Shown one piece after another: positions 49,909 to 58,136 of a DNA stretch of 64,000 bases. How positions within the stretch are numbered: the stretch's first letter is position 1; each line of letters begins with the position of its first letter. The position numbers and the translations under genes are program-made. The notes beneath the pieces are model-generated. The model was not told where the DNA came from. It did not search any database and was given only the letters and a program-made list of their open reading frames with translations. Location of the stretch: NCBI GenBank assembly GCA_017480785.1, contig JAFURZ010000002.1, positions 1 through 64,000 of the forward strand, given 5' to 3'. This DNA is from Bacteroidales bacterium. GTDB taxonomy: Bacteria; Bacteroidota; Bacteroidia; Bacteroidales; P3.

Positions 49909-52371
49909 ATGAAAATGAACCTCGAAGAACTCGGCGAGATGATAGCCAAAGGCATGAATGTCAAGGCAAACATCATCCCCATGGTCGACACCGACAGCGA
50001 GGAGATACTGCTCAACACCGACGGCATCGAGAACGAGATGCCGGTGTTGCCCCTGATGGACCAGGTACTGCTCCCGGGGGTCATCATCCCCATCGTTGCC
50101 CAGCGCGACAAGTCGCGCCGACTGCTGAGCGACATGAAGACCCCCAACCAGCACGTCCTTGTCTTCCCCCAACGCGACAACAGCGACGACCCCGACGAGC
50201 ACTGTCTCTACCCCGTGGGCGTCGTGGCCAAGGTGCTCAAGACGTTTGAATTCCACAACGAGTTCACCGTGGCCATCCTTCAGGGCGTGGTGCGCTGCCA
50301 TTCCCTCATGGTGCACCGCTACACCCCCTACATGATGGGCACCGTCAGCATCGCCCCCGAGACGGACGAAGGCATGGACACCGCCCCCTTCCGCCGCCGC
50401 ATGAAGCTGCTCCGCAAGCAGTATGGCGAGATTATGCGCTCGCGCCTGCAGGACGACGAGCTGGGCAGCATGCTCAGCGGCATCGGCAGCGACAAGATAT
50501 TCATCAACTTCGCCTCCACACATATCGACGCCGAGAGCGACCAGAAGTACGAGCTGCTGGCCTGCGACAGCTACCTCACCCGCACCGACAAGCTGCTCGA
50601 GCTGCTGGGTACCCTCAAGGGACTCGACGAGCTCCGCCGCGAAATCGACAACAAGACCCAGGAGGTCATCGGCAAGCAGCAGCGCGAATACTACCTCCGC
50701 CACCAGATGGATGTCATCCAGGAGGAGTTGGGCGAGAACGGCAGCAACCCCCTCACCGACGGTGACGTGGCCGACCTGCGCGCCCGGGCCGCCAAGAAGC
50801 AGCTGCCCAAGGAGGCGGCCGAGGTGTTCGAGAAGGAGGTTACCAAGCTCTCCCGCATCCATCCCATGTCGCCCGACTACTCGGTTCAGCAGGCCTACCT
50901 CGACACCCTGCTCGAAATCCCTTGGAGCGAAGCCGCGCAGGAGCACTACGACCTGGCCGAGGCACGCCGCGTCCTCGAACGCGACCACTACGGCATCAAG
51001 AAGGTCAAGGAACGCGTCATCGAATACCTGGCGGTCCTCCATCGGCAGCAGAGCCGCTCGTTGCGGGCCAAGGCCCAGGTGCTCTGCCTCGTCGGCCCTC
51101 CGGGCACCGGCAAGACCTCCATCTGCCGCTCCGTGGCCGAAGCCCTCGGCCGCCCCTATCGCCGCGTGGCCCTCGGCGGCCTGCACGACGAAGCCGAGAT
51201 ACGCGGCCACCGCCGCACCTACGTCGGCGCCATGTGTGGCCGCATTATGCAGGAGGTTATCAAGGCCGGCGTCAATAACCCCGTCTTCGTCCTCGACGAA
51301 ATCGACAAGGTGCAGACCAACACTTTCCACGGCGACCCCTCGTCGGCCCTCCTTGAGGTGCTCGACCCCGAGCAGAACAGCCGCTTCCACGACAACTTCG
51401 TCGGCGTCGACTACGACCTCTCCCACGTCCTCTTCATCGCCACCGCCAACAGCGTGGCCGACATACAGCCTGCCCTGCTCGACCGCATGGAGGTCATCGA
51501 CTTCAGCGGCTACGTCCTTGAGGAGAAGCTTCAGATAGCCTCGCGCCACCTCCTGCCGCGCATCATGCACGACAACGTGGTCGACCGCCGCACCCTCAGG
51601 TTCCCGCCCGAGGTGATATGCAAGGTCATCAACGAATACACCCGCGAGGGTGGCGTGCGACAGTTGGAGAAACAGCTCTCCAAGCTGGTGCGCCACCGTG
51701 TGGTGATGCTCGAGAGCGGCGTGAAGGGCACCTCCAAGGTGAGCCCCGAGGAGGTGAAGGAGGTGCTGGGACTGCCCATCCACACCGGCGAGCATGCCGG
51801 CAAGGAAGCCCGCGAGGGAGTGGTCACGGGTCTGGCCTGGACGCCCGTCGGCGGCGAGATTCTCTTCATCGAGGCATCCCTCTCGCACGGCAAAGGTACC
51901 ATCACCATGACTGGCAACCTGGGCGACGTGATGAAAGAGTCGGCCACCCTGGCCTTCGAGTACCTCAAGAGCAATGCCGACAGCGTCGGCGTGAGCCAGA
52001 AGACGCTCGAGGGGAGCAATATCCATATCCACGTGCCCGAAGGGGCCACGCCCAAGGACGGCCCGTCGGCAGGCATCACCATGTTTGTCGCCATGGTGTC
52101 GGTCTTCTCCCATCGCAAGGTGCGCCCCGAGGTGGCTATGACCGGCGAAATCACCCTGCGGGGCGATGTGACGCCCGTGGGAGGTATCAAAGAGAAGGTG
52201 CTGGCGGCCAAGCGGGCCGGCATCACCGACCTCATCCTCTGCCGCGAGAACCGCCGCGACATTGAGGAGATAGATGCCACTTACCTCGAAGGGCTCTCCT
52301 TCCACTACATAGACCACATGAGCGAGGCCCTGCCGCTGGCCTTGGCACCGGTAAAAAAAGCAAGGAAATGA
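49909..52371 (+). CDS. lon: ATP-dependent protease Lon
   Basis: An 820-residue LonA. The N-terminal substrate domain runs to about 250 (MPVLPLMDQVLLPGVIIPI). Walker A is GPPGTGKTSIC near 397-407, Walker B FVLDEIDKV. The protease domain has the Ser-Lys dyad with S720 in PKDGPSAGITMF and the expected K761 in VGGIKEKVLAA. It degrades misfolded and regulatory proteins. grpE and dnaJ lie 5 kb away. The PorE-like gene overlaps its stop by four bases. Confidence 0.97.
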   Translation: MKMNLEELGEMIAKGMNVKANIIPMVDTDSEEILLNTDGIENEMPVLPLMDQVLLPGVIIPIVAQRDKSRRLLSDMKTPNQHVLVFPQRDNSDDPDEHCLYPVGVVAKVLKTFEFHNEFTVAILQGVVRCHSLMVHRYTPYMMGTVSIAPETDEGMDTAPFRRRMKLLRKQYGEIMRSRLQDDELGSMLSGIGSDKIFINFASTHIDAESDQKYELLACDSYLTRTDKLLELLGTLKGLDELRREIDNKTQEVIGKQQREYYLRHQMDVIQEELGENGSNPLTDGDVADLRARAAKKQLPKEAAEVFEKEVTKLSRIHPMSPDYSVQQAYLDTLLEIPWSEAAQEHYDLAEARRVLERDHYGIKKVKERVIEYLAVLHRQQSRSLRAKAQVLCLVGPPGTGKTSICRSVAEALGRPYRRVALGGLHDEAEIRGHRRTYVGAMCGRIMQEVIKAGVNNPVFVLDEIDKVQTNTFHGDPSSALLEVLDPEQNSRFHDNFVGVDYDLSHVLFIATANSVADIQPALLDRMEVIDFSGYVLEEKLQIASRHLLPRIMHDNVVDRRTLRFPPEVICKVINEYTREGGVRQLEKQLSKLVRHRVVMLESGVKGTSKVSPEEVKEVLGLPIHTGEHAGKEAREGVVTGLAWTPVGGEILFIEASLSHGKGTITMTGNLGDVMKESATLAFEYLKSNADSVGVSQKTLEGSNIHIHVPEGATPKDGPSAGITMFVAMVSVFSHRKVRPEVAMTGEITLRGDVTPVGGIKEKVLAAKRAGITDLILCRENRRDIEEIDATYLEGLSFHYIDHMSEALPLALAPVKKARK

Positions 52372-53801
52372 CCACGAAACGACATATCCTGTGGCTCCTG
52401 CTGCTCCTGCCGTGCTGCCGTGTGGCGGCACAGGGGGTGGCCTTCGCCTCGCACGAACACCCCATGGCGGTCTTCGCCAGCCAGCCCCGGAGCCTGTCGC
52501 TCGTCGACAGCCACCTCTATGCCTACTCCTCCGGCGTGCTCCTGAAGACCCTCCGCATGGACTCCGACGTCGTGGGCTTCCTTCCCGACACCGACTTCGT
52601 CAAGCTCGACGAGGATGCGAACTACGTCGTCCGCCATCCCGTCAGCGGCGACCTCTACTTCACCCGTCTCGACCGCAAGGGCCGCTCCTGCCTCTATTTC
52701 AGCCACCGCGACGGCAAGCGCACCAAGACCAAGCGCGTCAAACTGGACGACATCGGGGTGGTGCACCCCACCTTCTCGGCCGACGGCCAGGTGATGGTCT
52801 TCTCCTCCGACGAGCGGAAGCACGGCTACGGTGGCTTCGACCTCTGGTACTCCCTCCTCCGCGACGGCGAATGGAGCCGGCCGGTCAACATGGGCAACCG
52901 TGTCAACAGCCCGGGCGACGACGTGACGCCCTGCATCGTGGACGACTATCTCTTCTTCTCCTCCAACGGTCGCGACGAGAACCGCAAGCACCTCAACGTC
53001 TACGCCACCCGCCTCATCGCCACGCAGGTCACCGGCGACACCGTCGGCATGCTGCAGATAGGCCGCAGCCGGGTGCAGCAGCTGCCCCAGGGCATCAACA
53101 GCGCCGTCAGCGACTGCCACGACTTCGTGGTCGACACGCTCCGCTCCTGCGCCTACTGGGTCAACAGCGCCTCGGGCCTCCGAAGCTACAGCGGTCCTCT
53201 CTCCGCCATGACCCTCTGGGGACACATCTACAACAGCCGCAACAAAGCCCTCGCTGGCGTCAAGGTGGTGGCCTACGACGGCGAGCAGGCCGTGGCCATG
53301 GCCTCCAGCGGGGCCGATGGGTTCTACCGCATCACCCTGCCGGTCGGCTCCGGCTACCGCATCCGCTTCAGCCTCCCCCTGAGCTTCTCGCACGAATACC
53401 AGATGCTATCCACTACCCACTACCCACTACCCACTCATAACCTCATCGGCGAAGAGCAGCACGACGTGGTGCTCGACAGCCTGCCCGTCGGACGTCCCTT
53501 CCAGCTCGTCGACCTCTTCGGTCCCGATGCCGTCGTCGACCTCAGCCCCCACGGCATCGAGGTGCTACAGCCCCTTGTGGACTTCCTGGCCGACAACCCC
53601 ACGCTCCAGGCCGACCTGACCCTCAGCTGCGACCTCACCGACAACGCCGAATTCAACGCCCTCCTTGCCGAACAGCGCCTCCAGCGCCTCCAGGAGCACC
53701 TGCACAGCGTGCTGCCCCCGGGACCGACGCTGAGGTTCCACAGCGGCGCCTCGCGCGACGAAGCCTCGGGCGACACCCGCCTCACCGTCATCCTGCGCTG
53801 A
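52368..53801 (+). CDS. PorE-like protein: PD40 beta-propeller, carboxypeptidase-regulatory fold and OmpA-like end
   Basis: A 477-residue exported protein (signal ILWLLLLLPCCRVAAQG). Residues about 75-260 hold PD40/WD40-like blades (THPTFSADGQVMVFSSDERK type; GGFDLWYSLLRDGEWSRPVN; LFFSSNGRDEN). Residues about 283-345 are a carboxypeptidase-regulatory/CNA-B-like fold (LWGHIYNSRNKALAGVKVVA). The last 110 residues resemble an OmpA peptidoglycan-binding domain (HGIEVLQPLVDFLADNP, EQRLQRLQEHL). This is the domain order of T9SS protein PorE but without its N-terminal TPR. A heptad repeat (STTHYPLPTH) is read in frame between the last two domains. Confidence 0.75.
   Translation: MTTKRHILWLLLLLPCCRVAAQGVAFASHEHPMAVFASQPRSLSLVDSHLYAYSSGVLLKTLRMDSDVVGFLPDTDFVKLDEDANYVVRHPVSGDLYFTRLDRKGRSCLYFSHRDGKRTKTKRVKLDDIGVVHPTFSADGQVMVFSSDERKHGYGGFDLWYSLLRDGEWSRPVNMGNRVNSPGDDVTPCIVDDYLFFSSNGRDENRKHLNVYATRLIATQVTGDTVGMLQIGRSRVQQLPQGINSAVSDCHDFVVDTLRSCAYWVNSASGLRSYSGPLSAMTLWGHIYNSRNKALAGVKVVAYDGEQAVAMASSGADGFYRITLPVGSGYRIRFSLPLSFSHEYQMLSTTHYPLPTHNLIGEEQHDVVLDSLPVGRPFQLVDLFGPDAVVDLSPHGIEVLQPLVDFLADNPTLQADLTLSCDLTDNAEFNALLAEQRLQRLQEHLHSVLPPGPTLRFHSGASRDEASGDTRLTVILR
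53409..53435 (+). repeat. Heptad half-element in PorE-like gene, ACTACCC type
   Basis: Three to four tandem CACTACC words, equal to the right half of the 77-bp elements of uvrA and radA. Translated as TTHYPLPT. Confidence 0.85.
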
Positions 53802-53809
53802 CCATTTCT

Positions 53810-53874
53810 CCCCGCCTTTCGGCGGAAATCCTGGAAATCCAGAGAAAGAATTTATGGATTACGCGAAGCGGGAG
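53810..53874. repeat. Post-gene repeat of CCCCGC...GCGGG type, copy 1
   Basis: It starts 8 bp after a stop codon. CCCCGCCTTTCGGCGGAAAT leads, AATCCTGGAAATCCAG follows, and a closing GCGGG arm ends it. A related element occurs after the arginine deiminase gene at 61939-61987. Confidence 0.75.
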
Positions 53875-53906
53875 ATAAAGAAACCCGTGGGTATATAATA
53901 AAATTG

Positions 53907-53980
53907 TCGGGGTGAAAAGACTCGAACTTTCGACCCCTTGCACCCCATGCAAGTGCGCTAGCCAACTGCGCCACACCCCG
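53907..53980 (-). tRNA. tRNA-Pro (anticodon GGG)
   Basis: The minus strand folds as a 74-nt cloverleaf. The acceptor CGGGGTG pairs with CACCCCG, the D-arm is GCGCAGTTGGCTAGCGC, and the anticodon stem CTTGC/GCAAG holds loop ATGGGGT with anticodon GGG. The T-arm is GAAAG-TTCGAGT-CTTTT with one G-U pair, and the discriminator is A. CCA is not encoded. It reads proline codons CCC and CCU. A promoter lies 90 bp upstream on the same strand. Confidence 0.95.
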
Positions 53981-54070
53981 AACAATTATGATTGAACGCG
54001 ACCTTGTGGAGCGAACGATTTATCGTTCCCGGAGCGGTCAATCCGGTGCTTTCTCCTCTCGAAAGCGGGT

Positions 54071-54103
54071 GCAAAAGTACTACTTTTTCCCGACATGGCC
54101 AAA
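54071..54103 (-). promoter_or_regulatory. Promoter of tRNA-Pro
   Basis: On the minus strand TTTG (54100-54103) and TACTTTTGC (54071-54079) are spaced by 20 bp. The tRNA 5' end is about 90 bp downstream. The gap 53981-54246 otherwise shows no gene. Confidence 0.75.
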
Positions 54104-54181
54104 TTTTTTTTCAAAAAAATGTCATCTCATTCTGCTAATGAATGATGGTCAGTCGATTGTGTGTGGACGGGATGATATGTT

Positions 54182-54224
54182 CCGAGGCCGAAGGAGGGGT
54201 GAAAAATCCCGCCGTCGGCCTCGG
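54182..54224 (-). terminator. Stem-loop after the large surface-protein gene
   Basis: CCGAGGCCGA and TCGGCCTCGG pair exactly across a 23-nt loop, 23 bp beyond the stop of the 54.2-kb gene. U-rich sequence is before rather than after the stem on the minus strand, so termination is only a guess. Confidence 0.45.
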
Positions 54225-54246
54225 AAAAATACAAAATTGGGGGTGC

Positions 54247-56892
54247 TCAGTCTTTCAGTATCACGTTGGTGTCGCCATGCACTTCGGCGGCGTTGCCGCC
54301 GCCATAGACGTTTCCGCTCACCGTGGCGGTACCGCTGAGGGTGACTTGTGGATTGCCAGTGACGATGGCTGTCGCACCCCGGCCGCCGCCGAACACGTTG
54401 CCTGCATTGCCGCCGGTCATGTTGACCACGGGGTGGTTGCTCGAGGGGCTGTAGGCCGCTGCATCGCCGCCGCCATAGACACCGTCGGTGACCGTGCCGC
54501 CGTTCATGGTGACGGTAATCTTGCCGTGCACGTTGGCTCCCTCGCCGAGGGCGCCGCCGAAGAGGTTGCCGTTGATGGTGCCGCGGTTGAGGGTGACGGT
54601 GGTGGTGTTGCTGCCGCTGGTGTTCACGGTGCCCAGGGCCGAGCCGCCGTAGACGTTGCCGTAGACGGTGGCGCCACCGCTATTGGCGGGTGTGTCGCCA
54701 ACGGTGACAGTGACGTCGCCATTGACTGCGGTCGAGGCACCGTAGCCGCCACCATGCACGTTGGCATCGCCAGAGGAGGTGCCTACCTGTCCGCCGTTGA
54801 TATGCAATGTGGTGTTGTAATGCATGGTGCCGGAAGTGTTGCTGCCGCCATAGATGCCGCCCTTGACAAGGCCGCCTGTCATGGTGATGGTGGCGTTCGT
54901 ACCTTTCGAGTTGTTGCCGCCACCGAAGACATTCTGTTCCACGGTACCGCCCAGGATGTAGATGTTGGCAGCCGTGTTGGCATCTGTCACTGATGACGAG
55001 CTGCTATAACCCGTATAACCGTAATCGCCGCCACCATAGACATTGCGGAGCACCGTGGCTTCATCGGCCACGGCGATGAATGCGTCTTTCATGGAGGCGG
55101 GTTCACCATCCGTGCCATGGTTCGACATTCCGCGACCGGCACCAAAAATATTGCCGGCAGGGGTGCCGTCAATGTCACCTCGTGTCGAGGTCCCTATGAC
55201 AGCGTCGCCCCCAACGTATATATACGAACTGCCAATTGTCGCACCACCGCCGTTGCTGGTGCCGTCGCAGCCACCGGCAATCCATCCTTCCACCGTGCCT
55301 CCGGTGATTAGCATGCGTCGCCCACCGAAACTCGGATTGGCCGAGGCTGCCCCGTAGATGGAGCCATGGATAGTGCCGTCCTTCATGCGCAGGGAGAATA
55401 CGATGTCGGTCTCCTCTGCCACATTTTCCCGGTAATTGCCACGACCACCGTTGATGCTGGCAAACTCGCCACCCTCTATCGTGAGATAAGTAATTCCTGG
55501 ATAATATCCTGCTGTCTGAAGCGTCGAACGGCAGTAAAAAGAGTAAGAATATGTAGCTGAGTTTTGTTCCCAATAGTCAGCTTGTATTTTACCGCTCTTC
55601 ACCAGAATGTCAAGATGCTGGAAACTGAGCCAACTGCTGCCTGTAGCCGTATGTGACCCGTGTTGGATTGTACCGCTCTGGGATATCGAGAGGTTGTCGT
55701 TATTCCCGGTGGCCCTGTCGTAGTCGCTACCAAAAATCAAATCAAGGTGCACCAGATTGTTGCCTACACTTGGTGTGCCGTAGAGGCTCGTAGTGCCACC
55801 GTAGGAACCACTCTCGATGCGAAGACGTGCATCAGCTGCTGCACTGAATGTGCCGGAAAGAGGAGTGATAGTTGGATTGCTGGACGATGTCACGCCGCGG
55901 CCGATGGTCACTTTGTGGCCTCCTGTGTTCAGGGTGCCTCCATTGAAAATGTAATATTCCACCCTCTTGTCGGCTCCCGCCGTCCCTGTCTGTATCGTCG
56001 AGCGGTTGCCCAGCGTGGCGGCCGTGGTGCCGTTGGTGGTGCCGTTGGGGTAGAACGAGGAACAGGTGCAGGGATTGGTCCCTGTGAACACATTGGATGT
56101 GCCGACATAGAAGTTACGTTCCACACTGTTGTAACCGCTGCTGAAACTACCGGAGGTGCTGACCTCGGCTGCCGCCCAGAGGGCTTCCAGCTCGACAGTC
56201 ATTCCGTACTCGGCGGAGGGAACGAAGCTGACGGTCGACTCGGCATGGATGGTGTCGCCCGCCGCCTTGCCGCTGATGGCGCCGCCGCTGACGCTCTTGA
56301 TGCGCCAGGCGTAGAAGCCGCGCCAGCGCGTGTCGCCGCTGCCGTAGGTGGGACGGACGCTGAAGGGGTTGGGAATGGTGGTGTAGTCGTAGCCGGCGCT
56401 GCCGTAGGCAGACCCGGAGGTGCGCTCCAAGGTCTTGTAATAGACGAAGGTGTGTTCTGGCTCACCGATGCCCACTTGCACCGAGGTGCTGGCAGCCGTG
56501 AAGGTGCTCAGGGCGGGAGCGGCTGCGGTGCTGGTGCTCACGTTGTTGCCGTTGCCGTAGTAGGTGATTTTCACATTGGCGGGGTCGAGGCTGCGCATGC
56601 GGGCGGGCAGCGTGGCGTCGCTGTAGTAGCTCCACGTGTGGTCCTCGTAGTCGTTCAGGGTCACCACGCCGCCGCTGCGTCCTTGCTCGCCGCCGACGAT
56701 GTTCTCGAGCACCGCCTCCGAGGCATAGATGGTCACCGGCAGCGAGGCCTCGACCACGGTGCCGCTGGCGGTGTGGGTGGCGGTGTAGCCGACGGTGGTG
56801 GTGGCATAGGTGGCCGGCAGGGTGCTGCGGACGGTCAGCACGCCCGAGGCATTGATGGTGGCGTAGGTGTCGTCGCTCAGGTGCCACTCCAC
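54247..56892 (-). CDS. Large repeat-rich surface protein, downstream part (out of frame with its start)
   Basis: An 881-residue open frame without a credible start of its own (first codon GTG in mid-domain, WHLSDDTYATINASGVLTV). It continues the 57.6-kb gene after a frameshift in a G9 tract. The first part is beta-rich with Ig-like phrases (TVGYTATHTASGTVVEASLP). The second half consists of Gly-rich beta-helix-like repeats built on VYGGG/VFGGG: NVYGGGDYGY, NVFGGGNNS, GIYGGSNTS, NVYGGSALG and NVFGGGRGA. It ends at HGDTNVILKD without a T9SS sorting domain. An exposed adhesin or autoaggregation role is inference. I do not recognise a named family. Confidence 0.7.
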   Translation of the reverse strand: MEWHLSDDTYATINASGVLTVRSTLPATYATTTVGYTATHTASGTVVEASLPVTIYASEAVLENIVGGEQGRSGGVVTLNDYEDHTWSYYSDATLPARMRSLDPANVKITYYGNGNNVSTSTAAAPALSTFTAASTSVQVGIGEPEHTFVYYKTLERTSGSAYGSAGYDYTTIPNPFSVRPTYGSGDTRWRGFYAWRIKSVSGGAISGKAAGDTIHAESTVSFVPSAEYGMTVELEALWAAAEVSTSGSFSSGYNSVERNFYVGTSNVFTGTNPCTCSSFYPNGTTNGTTAATLGNRSTIQTGTAGADKRVEYYIFNGGTLNTGGHKVTIGRGVTSSSNPTITPLSGTFSAAADARLRIESGSYGGTTSLYGTPSVGNNLVHLDLIFGSDYDRATGNNDNLSISQSGTIQHGSHTATGSSWLSFQHLDILVKSGKIQADYWEQNSATYSYSFYCRSTLQTAGYYPGITYLTIEGGEFASINGGRGNYRENVAEETDIVFSLRMKDGTIHGSIYGAASANPSFGGRRMLITGGTVEGWIAGGCDGTSNGGGATIGSSYIYVGGDAVIGTSTRGDIDGTPAGNIFGAGRGMSNHGTDGEPASMKDAFIAVADEATVLRNVYGGGDYGYTGYSSSSSVTDANTAANIYILGGTVEQNVFGGGNNSKGTNATITMTGGLVKGGIYGGSNTSGTMHYNTTLHINGGQVGTSSGDANVHGGGYGASTAVNGDVTVTVGDTPANSGGATVYGNVYGGSALGTVNTSGSNTTTVTLNRGTINGNLFGGALGEGANVHGKITVTMNGGTVTDGVYGGGDAAAYSPSSNHPVVNMTGGNAGNVFGGGRGATAIVTGNPQVTLSGTATVSGNVYGGGNAAEVHGDTNVILKD

Positions 56893-56902
56893 CGTCCAGC
56901 CG

Positions 56903-57622
56903 CTAGCGAGATTGACGTCGGTTGGGGGGGGGTATTATTCCCGTACTCTCACTGCCCAGTGTGCCGCCGCTGTAGGAGTAGGTGGCAATGGTTAGGTTGT
57001 AGGCAGCGGTATGTGTGACCGTGGGGGTATAGGTGGCGGTGGCACCGGCAGTGAAGAAAGCGGTGGCGCCGCTCAGGCTGCCGTTGTAGCTCTCCGGCAC
57101 ATTGGCCACATCGGTGCTCTTCGTGACGGCATAGAGGAAAGCCTGAGCGGAGTTGGTTGTGCTTACCTGGAAAACTGAAGAGGAACCTGACCAACGCAAA
57201 TAACGATTGGTACTATATGTGGGGTGCCCCCCGTCGGTAAGGCCGCTGGTCCACCCGTTGTAGTTGGTCGAGGCGTTGGTGTTGAGACTGTATGTGCTGT
57301 TTCCGCTTCTGGGGCGGAGATACAAGTTGCCCAGCACGGTGCTGCCGTCGCTGCCGACGGGGCGGATGGTGGTCGTCGTCGGAACCGACCACAGGCAGGT
57401 GGCGGGGTCGAACGTGGTAGTGCCGGCGGTCACCACGGCACCCGTCGAGGCATTGTGCGACAGGAAATGTCCGCTGTAGTAGATGATATATCCGTTAGCC
57501 GTCTGCCCATGTGTGGGAGAGGTGAGAGCGATTGGCAGCAGCAGGAGGGGGAGGTGGATGAAAGAAATCACTCCGTTTTGTCGGTTGAAGCATCGAAAAA
57601 GAAAACTGCTTTTCTTATTCAT
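56903..57622 (-). CDS. Large repeat-rich surface protein, N-terminal part ending at a homopolymer frameshift
   Basis: A 239-residue open frame with a signal peptide (ISFIHLPLLLLPIALTSPTHGQ) after a charged N-terminus. The mature part is Ser/Thr/Gly/Tyr-rich beta sequence (TANGYIIYYSGHFLSHN, YLRPRSGNSTYSLNTN). It leaves frame at a C9 run on the coding strand: after TGIIPPP it reads NRRQSR and stops. Removing one C (C8) would join it to the 881-residue frame as PPPTDVNLASGWTVEW, giving about 1120 residues. So the gene is either switched off by slippage in this copy or carries a sequencing indel. Confidence 0.75.
   Translation of the reverse strand: MNKKSSFLFRCFNRQNGVISFIHLPLLLLPIALTSPTHGQTANGYIIYYSGHFLSHNASTGAVVTAGTTTFDPATCLWSVPTTTTIRPVGSDGSTVLGNLYLRPRSGNSTYSLNTNASTNYNGWTSGLTDGGHPTYSTNRYLRWSGSSSVFQVSTTNSAQAFLYAVTKSTDVANVPESYNGSLSGATAFFTAGATATYTPTVTHTAAYNLTIATYSYSGGTLGSESTGIIPPPNRRQSR
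56924..56932 (-). repeat. G9 homopolymer tract at the frameshift
   Basis: Nine consecutive G (C on the coding strand) at the exact point where the two frames of the large surface protein meet. This is the longest G run I noticed in the window. Confidence 0.9.
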
Positions 57623-57664
57623 TTTATGATTTTTAAGTTAAATGTATATACGTAGTATTTCACT

Positions 57665-57673
57665 GCAAATATA
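57665..57673 (-). promoter_or_regulatory. -7 box of the large surface-protein gene
   Basis: The minus strand reads TATATTTGC, a full consensus match, 42 bp before the start codon. The -33 position is AT-rich without a clear TTTG. Confidence 0.6.
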
Positions 57674-57801
57674 CATATTTAATCGTATCCCGTATATATT
57701 GGTAAAATACAATTATGATTATTTAACATCGTTTAACATTGTTTAACACAGCACCTGCTGTGCATGAAAGTGCTTCTATCCAAGTAAAAATGGGAGGAAC
57801 G

Positions 57802-57910
57802 GCGAATTACTCGAATTACGCGAATGGGCTACGCAGGACAGGAGAGCGAATTACTCGAATTACGCGAATGGGCTACGCAGGACAGGAAGGCGAATTACTC
57901 GAATTACGCG
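57802..57910 (+). repeat. 44-bp tandem repeat, 2.5 copies
   Basis: Units start at 57802, 57846 and 57890, exactly 44 bp apart. Each begins GCGAATTACTCGAATTACGC and the full ones end GGCTACGCAGGACAGGA. There are no unique spacers, so this is not a CRISPR array. It lies in the 514-bp divergent gap 57623-58136, which also has three TTTAACAT words near 57720-57750 and no convincing gene. Confidence 0.9.
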
Positions 57911-58136
57911 TTCATGCCGGAGGCATGCGATTGGGTGGGGCCGCGTCTTTTCTGTGTGGTTTGACCGGTTTTTCGCCCGCTGCAAGCGCCTTGTTTCCAG
58001 GCTTTCAGCCAGACCATCTCCTACTCAACGCCTACTCCTCCTTTTGTCCCCGCCTGAAGAAAATTTACTCGAGTAGGCAATAAGTAGGCGAATGTTACGT
58101 TATGGTAGGTGGAATATTAATCTAAAATCTTGTCTT

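Noticed and set aside
49774-52431. 885-codon open frame antisense to lon
   Set aside because: Shadow frame; lon has complete AAA and protease motifs on the plus strand.
54247-56892. Regular repeats that might be a CRISPR array or DNA repeat block
   Set aside because: The periodicity comes from Gly-rich protein repeats; DNA units vary and there are no constant repeats with unique spacers.
57802-57910. CRISPR-like array
   Set aside because: The 44-bp units are directly abutting with no variable spacers, and no cas genes are present.
57739-58083. 114-codon plus-strand open frame over the 44-bp repeats
   Set aside because: It translates tandem repeats and intergenic sequence, has no leader or family resemblance, and runs through low-confidence non-coding DNA.
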